NCBI GenBank assembly: GCA_015487435.1
Contig: WFPU01000066.1
Coordinates: 1-17,556 of the forward strand
Direction: 5' to 3'
DNA from: Sulfurimonas sp.
GTDB taxonomy: Bacteria; Campylobacterota; Campylobacteria; Campylobacterales; Sulfurimonadaceae
Length of the DNA: 17,556 nucleotides
In this document: one piece after another, positions 1 through 7,232 of the stretch
Position numbering within the stretch: position 1 is the stretch's first letter
Layout of the letters: each line of letters begins with the position of its first letter
Program-made: the position numbers and the translations under genes
The notes under the pieces: model-generated
Seen by the model: only the letters and a program-made list of their open reading frames with translations
The model's database searches: none
What the model was told of the DNA's origin: nothing

Positions 1-39
1 AAGCTGCTATCCCCAGTTCAAATCTGGGTGGCACCTCCA
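1..39 (+). tRNA. 3' end of a tRNA, probably tRNA-Cys (5' part outside window)
   Basis: The window opens inside a tRNA. A T arm with stem CCCAG/CTGGG around loop TTCAAAT is followed by a 7-base acceptor strand TGGCACC, discriminator T and an encoded CCA at 37-39. U73 is typical of tRNA-Cys and tRNA-Gly. The short variable region before the T arm fits Cys in this lineage. The anticodon lies outside the window, so the identity is a guess, but the tRNA itself is clear. Confidence 0.8.
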
Positions 40-71
40 GTTTTATGATCAAACCTTTTTAACTACAACGT

Positions 72-160
72 GGATCTTTGGCAGAGTTGGTCGAATGCAC
101 CGGTCTTGAAAACCGGCGAGGGTCATACCTCCCAGGGTTCGAATCCCTGAGGGTCCACCA
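72..160 (+). tRNA. tRNA-Ser(UGA)
   Basis: This is a complete class II tRNA. The anticodon stem CCGGT/ACCGG encloses loop CTTGAAA, giving anticodon TGA (reads UCA and related serine codons). The D arm is GCA...TGC, the long variable arm is formed by GAGG...CCTC, the T arm is CAGGG-TTCGAAT-CCCTG, and CCA is encoded at 158-160. The acceptor pairs GGATCTT with AGGGTCC, which needs two G-U wobbles, and position 73 is A instead of the G common in serine tRNAs. Its 3' end faces the accessory genes, so it is a likely attachment site. Confidence 0.95.
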
Positions 161-190
161 CTTCTAAACCCCTAAAACAAATACTTTCAT

Positions 191-250
191 AACTTTAAGA
201 AAAAATCAAAAAAACTTTAAGAAATATATGGTTCCCACCTTGGTTCCCAC
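191..250. repeat. Paired direct repeats beside tRNA-Ser (possible attachment-site region)
   Basis: Two direct-repeat pairs lie between tRNA-Ser and the first island gene. AACTTTAAGAAA occurs at 191-202 and 213-224, starting 22 bases apart. TGGTTCCCAC occurs at 229-238 and 241-250, starting 12 bases apart. Regular spacing near one or two helical turns beside a tRNA 3' end is what arm- or core-type recombinase binding sites look like. No second copy of the tRNA 3' end was noticed within the window, so an att duplication is not shown. Confidence 0.45.
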
Positions 251-252
251 TT

Positions 253-1746
253 TTAAATATCTTTAGTTCCAATAATTAATTCTTTGTATTTTAAATCATC
301 AATATATTTTCTCATAAATTTTAAGTATTGTTTACACATGTATGGAGTCAGGTCATGTAGCTTTGCTAAATCTTCTAAAATTGTCATCGTGTGATAAACT
401 TTTGAATATTCTTTGTAGTCTTTATTTATACTAATCATTTTCTCTGCTGCTTCTTTTTGAAGATTTCTTTTTTCTACTCGAAACTCTCGTTTATTTTCAT
501 CAATTATCCATTTTTTCCTCGTCATATTACTTTTCTCAATCTGATTAATTCTATTATTCCTTTCTTTTGCTTTCTCCTTAATTTTCGCTTCTATTTGCTC
601 TTCAAATTCTTTTATATCCATCTCTTTGAATTTAGCAAGTTTATTTTTATGTAATAACATGGCAACATTAATCTCTTGGTATAAATCATAAATAAAAAAA
701 GCTTGTGCCATATTCTCTTTTGTCATCTTGAATGGTGTAATGTCTTTCAAGTCCTTAAATTCAAATTTTGCACCATACGACGCATTTATTGGATTTACAA
801 TTGATCCATTGTCAAATTCATTTTTGACTTTTGTAACCAATTGAATAAGCTCTTGTTCTGATAAATTTAAATTTAATGGGACATCAACTATTGGCATCTC
901 TTTAAAGCGTAATAAAGGTCGTGTAAAATTAAATTCAATTGCACCTTTAATACGGTTTGGAATCAAATCATCAATTGACAATATAAATTCTTGTTCCAAT
1001 GCCATCAAAGGTATATTTTCATCTATCGCACTAAATCTTTCTTGTAGATTTTGTAAGTGATAATTAAATTTCGCAGGAACAAAATAGTTAGACATATTAT
1101 CTCTTATTTCTTTAGCTGTAGCATCTGATATAGCTTTATATGTACGATTAATTACTATACTTTGTATTTTGTTTTCATTATCAAGAATGTAAATTTGTTT
1201 TTTATTTACATAGAATTGTATTAATCTATCCAATCCACCTATATCTTTCAATGTCATACTTAAATATGCATTCGTAAAATTTTTAGTAGATTTCTTACTA
1301 CCATAGTAATTAGATATGCTTTTAAAATTAAATACATCATCTATATCAATACCTAACTGATCAAATCTTTTTTTTCTTTCCTCTTTACCATAAGCATCAC
1401 TATCATCTCTTAAACTTTTATATTCTGACGTTCTAATTAACATTTCATAAGCAACACTATTAAGGTAGTCGTAATCTGGAAAATTTTTTATCTCATTGTA
1501 CATTTTATCAGTTAATCTTGGTAACGACTTAGTATCAATATACATATTATCCTGAAATGGGTCAATTGGTAAATCTAGTTTATTAATAAAAGGCTGTAGA
1601 GAAAATGGATTTTTCTTATAATAACTTCCCTCATATTTTTTTTGAAACATTTCAAAGGTTATATCTTCTTCATTAATGTCAGAAAAGCTTTTTTTATGCT
1701 CCTCAATCTTTTCATCTTTCTTTTTAATTAACTCATCAATTATCAT
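253..1746 (-). CDS. Unknown 497-aa protein in the usual integrase position
   Basis: I do not recognise this protein. It is charged and mostly helical. Residues about 370-440 form a Lys/Glu-rich probable coiled coil (EEQIEAKIKEKAKERNN), followed by a helical C-terminus. There is no signal peptide or membrane segment, and no tyrosine-recombinase R-HxxR-Y pattern or serine-recombinase N-terminus that I can find. The ATG start at 1746 has an AAGGTG ribosome site about 8 bases upstream. It reads towards tRNA-Ser and is divergent from the HTH/helicase operon, the place where an island's integrase normally lies. It could be a divergent recombinase, an effector, or a cargo gene; the sequence does not decide. 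Confidence 0.8.
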   Translation of the reverse strand: MIIDELIKKKDEKIEEHKKSFSDINEEDITFEMFQKKYEGSYYKKNPFSLQPFINKLDLPIDPFQDNMYIDTKSLPRLTDKMYNEIKNFPDYDYLNSVAYEMLIRTSEYKSLRDDSDAYGKEERKKRFDQLGIDIDDVFNFKSISNYYGSKKSTKNFTNAYLSMTLKDIGGLDRLIQFYVNKKQIYILDNENKIQSIVINRTYKAISDATAKEIRDNMSNYFVPAKFNYHLQNLQERFSAIDENIPLMALEQEFILSIDDLIPNRIKGAIEFNFTRPLLRFKEMPIVDVPLNLNLSEQELIQLVTKVKNEFDNGSIVNPINASYGAKFEFKDLKDITPFKMTKENMAQAFFIYDLYQEINVAMLLHKNKLAKFKEMDIKEFEEQIEAKIKEKAKERNNRINQIEKSNMTRKKWIIDENKREFRVEKRNLQKEAAEKMISINKDYKEYSKVYHTMTILEDLAKLHDLTPYMCKQYLKFMRKYIDDLKYKELIIGTKDI

Positions 1747-1928
1747 TTTTCACACCTTAAGATATTAAATACTTCTCTTTTTAGTTACAAACTATAGCAC
1801 AATAAAATTAAGAATAAAATAAGGTTGAATTTTTATTCATTTTTAGAGTATTTACACTATCTATTCGTTTTTATAAAATTTCATCAATCAGAAAGAATAA
1901 GAGCTCAAATGATTCTATCTGAGATAAA

Positions 1929-1942
1929 AGAAATCGATTTCT
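1929..1942. promoter_or_regulatory. 14-bp perfect palindrome upstream of the HTH gene
   Basis: AGAAATCGATTTCT is perfectly self-complementary. It lies 22 bases before the ATG of the HTH gene, in the divergent region between the 497-aa gene and the helicase operon. The position suits an operator bound by the HTH protein or another regulator. The binding role is inferred. Confidence 0.4.
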
Positions 1943-1964
1943 AAATTTATACGAAGGATTTGCA

Positions 1965-2219
1965 ATGAATGTAAATTTAGAAACTGTAGATTTTGAAACG
2001 CAGTATAAAATGTTTTCAAAGCGTTGGTTGTCACCTAATGATTTGGCAAATGAATATGGCTTTAGTAAATCAACTCAAGCAAAAATGAGGATGGCTAATA
2101 ATAGCTCAACAATACCATTTAGCAAAATTGGTAAGTTTATTCGATACGACCGAGTTGCCATTGATACTTGGCTCATGAATCATCAGATACAAGGAAAAAC
2201 AAATGATACAGTTAATTAA
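1965..2219 (+). CDS. Excisionase/AlpA-type helix-turn-helix DNA-binding protein
   Basis: This small 84-residue protein has a MerR/excisionase-type winged HTH at about 20-73. The first helix region WLSPNDLANEYGFSKST is followed by a wing with IPFSKIGKFIRYDR and then VAIDTWL, the usual 'I.G..iRy....id.WL' ending of the HTH_17/AlpA group. Such proteins regulate or assist excision and early transcription in phages, satellites and plasmids. An AAGGA ribosome site precedes the ATG. It is the first of four rightward genes ending in an SF3 helicase, and its 3' end overlaps the next start by 17 bases, so the four are probably cotranscribed. It may recognise the palindrome at 1929-1942. Confidence 0.75.
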   Translation: MNVNLETVDFETQYKMFSKRWLSPNDLANEYGFSKSTQAKMRMANNSSTIPFSKIGKFIRYDRVAIDTWLMNHQIQGKTNDTVN

Positions 2220-2580
2220 GAACATAAGAAAAGCGGCAACAAGTGGGCATGTACTAAACTACATAGGATTTATACAAGAAATTAGTAAAGCAGAAGGCTG
2301 GAAACAGTATTTAGGTCTAAAAAATGAAATAGACCTATATCAGCGACTTGAGACTATAGCATTTAAAATAGCTGTTAAAAAAGCTTCAACTGTTGAAGAA
2401 ATTGAACAGTGTGCACAATGTATAGAAGAAACTTATTGTGGTCCATTAGATCCACAACAGTTTGCAGAAGAGATTAGAATACATGCCTATGGCATAGAAT
2501 GGTACATAGAAAACAATATGGAAGATTTTGTAAAATCCTCCATATCTATACTACCTTTTTTAGAACAAAAGGAACTATAA
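2203..2580 (+). CDS. Unknown 125-aa helical protein of the helicase operon
   Basis: No family is recognised. The protein is 125 residues, mostly amphipathic helix, mildly acidic, with three cysteines (CAQC plus ETYCG, at about 70-80) but no complete zinc-site pattern. Its ATG lies inside the end of the HTH gene and has AAGGA about 8 bases upstream. Its stop codon TAA overlaps the ATG of the next gene (TAATG), a sign of translational coupling. By position it may be an accessory replication or regulatory protein of the SF3 helicase module; that is inference from neighbours only. Confidence 0.7.
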   Translation: MIQLIKNIRKAATSGHVLNYIGFIQEISKAEGWKQYLGLKNEIDLYQRLETIAFKIAVKKASTVEEIEQCAQCIEETYCGPLDPQQFAEEIRIHAYGIEWYIENNMEDFVKSSISILPFLEQKEL

Positions 2581-3332
2581 TGACACATATGACAAATAAT
2601 GGCATTACTACGGAATATCCAATGGCAAGCCAAAACAGATACAATCGTGACAACAGAGATACATCTGTTGAGTATAATTTTGAACCATTAAGTACAGAGT
2701 ATTTAACTTATCTTACAGAAGAAGGTTTAATAGCAAGTAGGTTTTATCACCTATTTAAAGATTTCGAATCAACACAAATTGATGTACAAGATATTAAATA
2801 TATTGACTATCTACAATATTTGACTGATAATCATGTTATACAAAATGATCGTGAGCTTTTTTCTCATATTATAGAGTCCTTAGAGTATTTAGTATCCAAA
2901 AATCTATTGCATCTTGATAAAAAAAATCTCTATGATAAAAATCTTAATGAAATTTATTATTCCAAAAATATAAAGCATAAAACAGATGATGTACAACAAA
3001 AGTATATCAAAGTCGACTATTCAAAATATAATAAAAGTAATGATTGTAGAGAAAATTATTCCTGTCAACTGCTTAATGAGTTACATGAACAAGGTGGTGA
3101 GATATATTTAAACAACAACAATAAATTTTATTTCAAATTAAAAGGAAACGATGAACTTATCGAAAGACCTAAAAAAACTGTTGAGACAATACTTAGTAAA
3201 CATTTTAGGTTTAAAATCAAGATTACTGATGACGTTTTAAAATATTATGATATTGATATAGATGATTTTATATTTCAATCAACATCTTATAAAGTAGATA
3301 ATACTAATTTAATTGGAGGGTCAAATGACTAA
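2580..3332 (+). CDS. Unknown 250-aa protein of the helicase operon
   Basis: The frame is open from 2499, but the ATG at 2580 is the better start: AAAGGAA lies about 5 bases upstream and it overlaps the previous stop as TAATG. The 250-residue product has an Asn-rich N-terminus, a helical middle (about 35-110) and a lysine/asparagine-rich C-terminal half. No domain is recognised. Placed directly before an SF3 helicase and overlapping it by 8 bases, it could be a divergent primase-like or origin-recognition partner, since helicases of this type often act with a primase domain. No primase motif is visible, so this is only a possibility. Confidence 0.7.
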   Translation: MTHMTNNGITTEYPMASQNRYNRDNRDTSVEYNFEPLSTEYLTYLTEEGLIASRFYHLFKDFESTQIDVQDIKYIDYLQYLTDNHVIQNDRELFSHIIESLEYLVSKNLLHLDKKNLYDKNLNEIYYSKNIKHKTDDVQQKYIKVDYSKYNKSNDCRENYSCQLLNELHEQGGEIYLNNNNKFYFKLKGNDELIERPKKTVETILSKHFRFKIKITDDVLKYYDIDIDDFIFQSTSYKVDNTNLIGGSND

Positions 3333-4431
3333 AGATAAACTATATCCTCTTTCAATACACCAATTCAAATATTTAAGTGGAGAAAAGTATAGACCTAATA
3401 TACCAGAGAAAATAATCATAGAGAATGGGTTGTACTATTTAAATACAGCTATTCCAACTAACTTTATGATGTTAGATGGAGAACCGGATAACAAACCAGA
3501 AGTCATATTAGATTTTTTATTCAATCTTTTGGATAAAAAATTCAAACACTTACAGTTTTTTCTTCAGTGGTTAGCTTTTAATTTCATATATGGGATAAAG
3601 CCACAAACCGCTGTAGTGCTCTTTGGACTTGAAGGTGTTGGTAAAAATATTCTATACTATATTATAGAACGATTATATGGAGAGGATGCCTGTAGCCAAG
3701 TTAATGCTGAAAGCTTAAAGAGCAATTATAAATTAACTCGCCTTATTAAAGAAAAACGGTTGATAAATTTTGATGAAGTGACAGCCAATGTTTCCAAAAG
3801 ATATGAGAGTCTTTTTAAAGCAGTAATTACAAATCCGCATATTGAACTAAATAAAAAAGTTGAATTACATGCTCAATGCCTATTTACTGCAAACTATGCA
3901 ACTGTTTTTAATATCAAAAAAGGTGATCGAAGATACAGTGTCTTTCAAACAGGACAAAAGTTATCTGAGAACAATTTTCTTGGTTTTGGTAACTATGATA
4001 ACTTAAAGGCTTATATAGATTTAGAATTAGAAGATTTTGCAAAATATTTAAAAACACTGGAAATCGATTTTGAATTGTTGCAAGAACCTTTTGAAACACC
4101 TGAAAAAGAAAGAATAATAGGACTTGCCAATGTATATCTGCAAGAATTTCATGATGCACTTGTGAACCTGAGAATAGAATATTTTCACAAGTTAAGAAAT
4201 AGAGATTTACTACTAAAAATGAGTAAGGATTTTAAAAGATATTTCAGAATCAATAGGACTCATGTTGCACTTGCATTTAATGATTTATTCGGTGACGATA
4301 TATCTACTGACACTATAATGGAACAATTAAGAGTGATTACTACTGAAGATATATTTGAAGTTAAAAACATCAAACATAGTGGAAGCAACTGGTATATCTA
4401 CCCTCGAGGAAAAGACAATAGTTATTTTTAA
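3325..4431 (+). CDS. Superfamily 3 (DUF5906-like) replicative helicase
   Basis: This is an AAA+ SF3-type helicase that would unwind the element's origin. In the 368-aa form starting at ATG 3325, a Walker A-like loop GLEGVGKN is at 101-108, Walker B LINFDE at 146-151, a motif-C/sensor strand LFTAN at 186-190, and an arginine-finger region KKGDRRYSVF at 198-207. This order matches DUF5906/phage and plasmid SF3 helicases. Walker A has Asn where Ser/Thr usually follows the lysine. I prefer ATG 3325 (GGAGGG 5 bases upstream) over a TTG at 3313. The C-terminal 150 residues are a helical and winged-helix-like tail. No N-terminal primase domain is present, unlike many fused relatives. It is the last gene of the operon and ends before a strong terminator. 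Confidence 0.85.
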   Translation: MTKDKLYPLSIHQFKYLSGEKYRPNIPEKIIIENGLYYLNTAIPTNFMMLDGEPDNKPEVILDFLFNLLDKKFKHLQFFLQWLAFNFIYGIKPQTAVVLFGLEGVGKNILYYIIERLYGEDACSQVNAESLKSNYKLTRLIKEKRLINFDEVTANVSKRYESLFKAVITNPHIELNKKVELHAQCLFTANYATVFNIKKGDRRYSVFQTGQKLSENNFLGFGNYDNLKAYIDLELEDFAKYLKTLEIDFELLQEPFETPEKERIIGLANVYLQEFHDALVNLRIEYFHKLRNRDLLLKMSKDFKRYFRINRTHVALAFNDLFGDDISTDTIMEQLRVITTEDIFEVKNIKHSGSNWYIYPRGKDNSYF

Positions 4432-4452
4432 TTAACTAAATACGGATAAACG

Positions 4453-4466
4453 GTCTTTATAAAGAC
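4453..4466. repeat. 14-bp perfect palindrome downstream of the helicase gene
   Basis: GTCTTTATAAAGAC is perfectly self-complementary. It lies 22 bases after the helicase stop codon, in the convergent gap before the Fic gene. No T tract follows it, so it is not an obvious terminator. It could be a protein-binding or origin element. Confidence 0.3.
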
Positions 4467-4537
4467 TGCTTAAAATTTATAACAAAACCCGTAAAAATAG
4501 CTATGATAAAATAAACTATTGTTTTTTACTTAAAAGT

Positions 4538-4584
4538 ACCAAAAAGCCCATGCTTTTTTGGGCTTCTTAGTGGGCTTTTTTGGT
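4538..4584. terminator. Bidirectional terminator between helicase and Fic genes
   Basis: ACCAAAAAGCCCA at 4538-4550 is the near-perfect inverted copy of TGGGCTTTTTTGGT at 4571-4584. A third partial arm TGGGCTT lies at 4559-4565, so two alternative hairpins are possible. T runs follow the stem on both strands. The site lies between a gene ending rightward at 4431 and one ending leftward at 4650 and would serve both. Confidence 0.75.
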
Positions 4585-4649
4585 AAAATGATACTTAAAA
4601 ATGAGTTTGAATAGTTTTTAAATAACTATTTTACAGTCCTTTAATGGTT

Positions 4650-5798
4650 CTATTCAACATTAACCCTATACCTAACATTCCGACCACTACTGCCCTCTAT
4701 CTGCTCGATACATCCAAACTCTACGAGCTGTGCGATATCTCTTACTGCTGTTGCTTTACTCACTTTAGTTAAAGAGATGTACTTCTTCGTACTAATGCCA
4801 CCCTCAAAATTCTCACTCCCCATATCTAAAATCTTATTCAATACTTTAACTTGTCGCTCGTTTAGTGAGTGTTCTCTACATCTATCCCAAAATTTCGTTT
4901 TTTGTACAAGATACTCTATACTTTTTAAACCCTCTTGCATTGCATTTTTAAGAGTGTTGAGATGCCACTCTATCCAAGGGCTAATATCATACTCGCTGTT
5001 TTTAAAAAGATTTGTCGTTTTATCTAAGATATCATAATATCCTATTCGATCATTGTTAATGGCTGTCGAGATGGAGTAGAGTTTAAATTCGGTAAGCGTT
5101 ACACCTTGTGCAAGTATATAGTCCGTTATAGCCCTTGCAATCCTACCGTTTCCATCTTCATAGGGATGAATAATAACAAACCATAAATGAGCAATAGCAC
5201 TTTTTATATAAAGGTTTTCATTACTATTGTTGCAGTATGACAGAAGTCTTGTTATATCTTTATCTATCAAACTAGCAGGTGGTGCAAGATAATGTACTTT
5301 TTCATGCCCTATAGCACCAGAAACCACTTCCATATCATCATGTGTTCTAAATGTAGCGACATTAACTTTGTAGAGTTTAGAGTATTGATGTTCAAAGAGA
5401 CAGTTATGCCATCCGTGTAATCTCTCTAGTGTTAAAGGCTCTCGATTAAGGCTACAATCTATAAATATCTCAACAAGACTATCACTCACGGCTGTTGCAT
5501 ATTCATCGTTTCTTGCGTCAAACGCTTTATCCAATCTTTTTCTTAAAGAAGAACAAACACTCTCTCGTTTAAAGATCTCTCCTTCAATAAGTGATGTACT
5601 AATAGCTTCATCAGTAAGCCTCTCAATCTCTATTTTTCGTATATCATCTTTGCTAAAAAGCTTTGAATAACCGTCTAATACACCTCGTAGATACTCTATC
5701 TGACTAATTAATGCTGAAAGTTTCTCTTTATTATAGTTAAACTGTGGATACTCTTTACGTTGCCATATCCATTTAACAATTTTTTCATCATTGTGCAT
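4650..5798 (-). CDS. Fic family AMP-transferase with N-terminal inhibitory motif and C-terminal winged helix
   Basis: Fic proteins transfer AMP (rarely other groups) from a nucleotide to hydroxyl side chains of target proteins. The canonical motif HPYEDGNGRIAR is complete at 211-222, so the enzyme should be active. The N-terminus WIWQRKEYPQFNYNKEKL resembles the DUF4172 domain. TSLIEG at 68-73 matches the inhibitory (S/T)xxxE(G/N) motif, here N-terminal to the Fic core, so activity is probably self-restrained. A winged helix at about 310-380 (ISTKKYISLTKVSKATAVRD) suggests DNA binding or autoregulation. Length and order match the common standalone chromosomal and island Fic family. The ATG has AAAGGA upstream. 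It is 85 bases downstream of the Rep-like gene on the same strand, with promoter-like repeats between. Confidence 0.92.
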   Translation of the reverse strand: MHNDEKIVKWIWQRKEYPQFNYNKEKLSALISQIEYLRGVLDGYSKLFSKDDIRKIEIERLTDEAISTSLIEGEIFKRESVCSSLRKRLDKAFDARNDEYATAVSDSLVEIFIDCSLNREPLTLERLHGWHNCLFEHQYSKLYKVNVATFRTHDDMEVVSGAIGHEKVHYLAPPASLIDKDITRLLSYCNNSNENLYIKSAIAHLWFVIIHPYEDGNGRIARAITDYILAQGVTLTEFKLYSISTAINNDRIGYYDILDKTTNLFKNSEYDISPWIEWHLNTLKNAMQEGLKSIEYLVQKTKFWDRCREHSLNERQVKVLNKILDMGSENFEGGISTKKYISLTKVSKATAVRDIAQLVEFGCIEQIEGSSGRNVRYRVNVE

Positions 5799-5824
5799 TT
5801 TTATCCTTTGAAACGATTAATGAG

Positions 5825-5870
5825 TATAATAGTATCATATTTTGAGCCATTTATCTACTATAATCGTATC
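5825..5870 (-). promoter_or_regulatory. Repeated promoter/operator element upstream of the Fic gene
   Basis: TATAATAGTATC at 5825-5836 and TATAATCGTATC at 5859-5870 match at 11 of 12 bases and start 34 bases apart, in the 85-base gap before the Fic gene. On the coding strand each reads GATAC-N-ATTATA, and the proximal copy supplies a -10-like sequence about 30-40 bases before the Fic ATG. A regulator, possibly the winged helix of Fic itself, could bind the pair. The function is inferred. Confidence 0.35.
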
Positions 5871-5883
5871 TTCTTTTGTATCT

Positions 5884-6792
5884 TTAAATGTTGTAAAATT
5901 CTTCATGCAAAATATCATAATATTCATCTGCATTGTCTGCTTCAAATAATAATCCAATAAAACGCTCTATCCGTCTAATGTCAAACTCTAATCTTTTATA
6001 CTGCTCTAGATGTAATTTTTTAATATCTCTTTGTTTGGGATTCTCAATAGCGTCATAAGCGGCACATAGAGCTTGTTTATCGGTTAATCTTTTAAAATAG
6101 AGCACATGATATCTCTTTAATGTTTTATCTATCTTAGTGAAGTCTAACCCATGCACATTAAAAAATCTTGGCTTCATTTTTATTTCCATACGCACAATTT
6201 CATCATCTATCTTCTCTTTTTCTGCTTTATCGTATAAATAAGCCGTTGATACGGATCTGTTAGATGGGAGTTCTATATACTGTGTTGTCATATATGGTTG
6301 CAGTTGAGCATTTAGTTTGAAATATTTTGTATTAGGGACTCTTGTGCTGCATAGCCCTAGTATATGCTTGAATTTAGAGTTAAAAACATCTAAAGAAATG
6401 TCAAGATTGATTAGCTTAAAAGGTATCTTGTTTTTGTTTAATAGAACAAATACACTTATCATATAGCGTAACATTAATTCATCTTGCTCTTTATGATAGG
6501 ACTTCAATCCCGCAAATTCTACCTTTGTATAATAAATAGTCTTCTTGAATACAGTACTGTTTTGCTGAGTTCGTTTCACAAAGGCTGAAGTACTGACAAC
6601 TGCTACTCTCCTGTTGTTTTTAAAGACACTATGTCTATGTAAGGGGTTTGATTCATGATTGTGTTTTGAAGCTACAAATGGAAGATTCACACTCTCAGTC
6701 AAATTTCTTATATTATTTACTATATCTTGTTGCATGTTTCTATCGGATTCAATTCTAATGCCTAAACTATCTACATATGTTTGGTACTTCAT
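5884..6792 (-). CDS. Probable Rep_trans-like replication initiator (rolling-circle type)
   Basis: The 302-residue protein has features of the Rep_trans/replication-initiation-factor family, which nicks a double-strand origin to start rolling-circle replication. LINLDISLDVF at 127-137 resembles the family's conserved 'D-x-x-x-D' strand. YIELPSNRSVSTAYLYDK at 172-189 resembles the 'yiGsr.S..yiRiYdK' segment, and VRMEIKMK at 200-207 the following 'R.E.r.K'. Tyr185 or Tyr187 would be the catalytic candidate. There is no helicase domain. The C-terminus is helical and charged. The ribosome site before the ATG is weak (AAGAAG). The family call comes from remembered motif patterns only; an unrelated hypothetical remains possible. 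Confidence 0.5.
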   Translation of the reverse strand: MKYQTYVDSLGIRIESDRNMQQDIVNNIRNLTESVNLPFVASKHNHESNPLHRHSVFKNNRRVAVVSTSAFVKRTQQNSTVFKKTIYYTKVEFAGLKSYHKEQDELMLRYMISVFVLLNKNKIPFKLINLDISLDVFNSKFKHILGLCSTRVPNTKYFKLNAQLQPYMTTQYIELPSNRSVSTAYLYDKAEKEKIDDEIVRMEIKMKPRFFNVHGLDFTKIDKTLKRYHVLYFKRLTDKQALCAAYDAIENPKQRDIKKLHLEQYKRLEFDIRRIERFIGLLFEADNADEYYDILHEEFYNI

Positions 6793-6948
6793 ATTCTACT
6801 TCTTCTTATTGTGTTTTTCATATAAATGTAGTTGTTGTAAATTGTTATTATTGTATTTATCAGGTAGGTATTATAGAAGGGGTGTTTACAGTAGAGTTTA
6901 TGGGAATTTGTAACAACTCATAATTTTGCAGTATTGATGGTATATTTT

Positions 6949-6992
6949 AAAAAAAAGAAAAATGCCACAGCTACGAATCTAGTAGCTGCAAC
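6949..6992 (-). terminator. Rho-independent terminator of the annealing-protein operon
   Basis: On the minus strand, GCAGCTAC and GTAGCTG flank loop TAGATTC. The perfect core arms are 6968-6974 and 6982-6988, extending to 6964 and 6992 with wobbles. A T-rich run follows (A-rich at 6949-6962 on the plus strand). It lies 20 bases past the stop of the last gene of the leftward operon. Confidence 0.8.
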
Positions 6993-7011
6993 ATATTTGG
7001 TATTAGTTTAC

Positions 7012-7230
7012 TCATAATTCTAAGTTAGTGATAATCTCACCCACATACTCAAGTGCTAATATCTCTTTAAAGCTATATTCCAAAAGATAGGATTGATTGT
7101 TTTTAAAGTTTTTAAAAGCCTCTAAAATATCCTCTCCATCACCAGTGCCAAGGATTTGCATATTTGAAATCTCCTTATCATGTGGATCAAAAGTGCTTCC
7201 TTCTCTCGTAAAGAACATGTAGTGCTTCAT
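7012..7230 (-). CDS. Small unknown protein, last gene of the annealing operon
   Basis: This 72-residue acidic protein (starts MKHYMFFTREG, ends TNLEL) has no recognised family. The pattern of short strands and two helices (DILEAFKNFKNNQ and SFKEILALEYV) suggests a compact alpha/beta fold. Its ATG is only 2 bases after the Rad52-like stop codon, with AGGA overlapping that stop, so it is translationally coupled. A terminator follows. The context suggests an accessory factor of the recombination module. Confidence 0.7.
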   Translation of the reverse strand: MKHYMFFTREGSTFDPHDKEISNMQILGTGDGEDILEAFKNFKNNQSYLLEYSFKEILALEYVGEIITNLEL

Positions 7231-7232
7231 TC

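Noticed and set aside
457..654. Open frame on the plus strand inside the 497-aa minus-strand gene
   Set aside because: It is antisense to a much longer frame with a proper ribosome site, and its Phe/Ile/Leu-rich product is what the complement of Lys-rich AT DNA gives.
2499..2579. Longer 277-aa form of the third helicase-operon gene
   Set aside because: The extension overlaps the previous gene by 81 bases and lacks a good ribosome site; ATG 2580 has AAAGGAA and a TAATG junction.
3914..4159. Minus-strand frame inside the SF3 helicase gene
   Set aside because: It lies wholly within the helicase domain coding region and has no family features.
6659..6913. Plus-strand 84-aa frame with Cys/Phe/Leu-rich product
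   Set aside because: Most of it is antisense to the Rep-like gene 5' end; composition and lack of a ribosome site point to a shadow frame.
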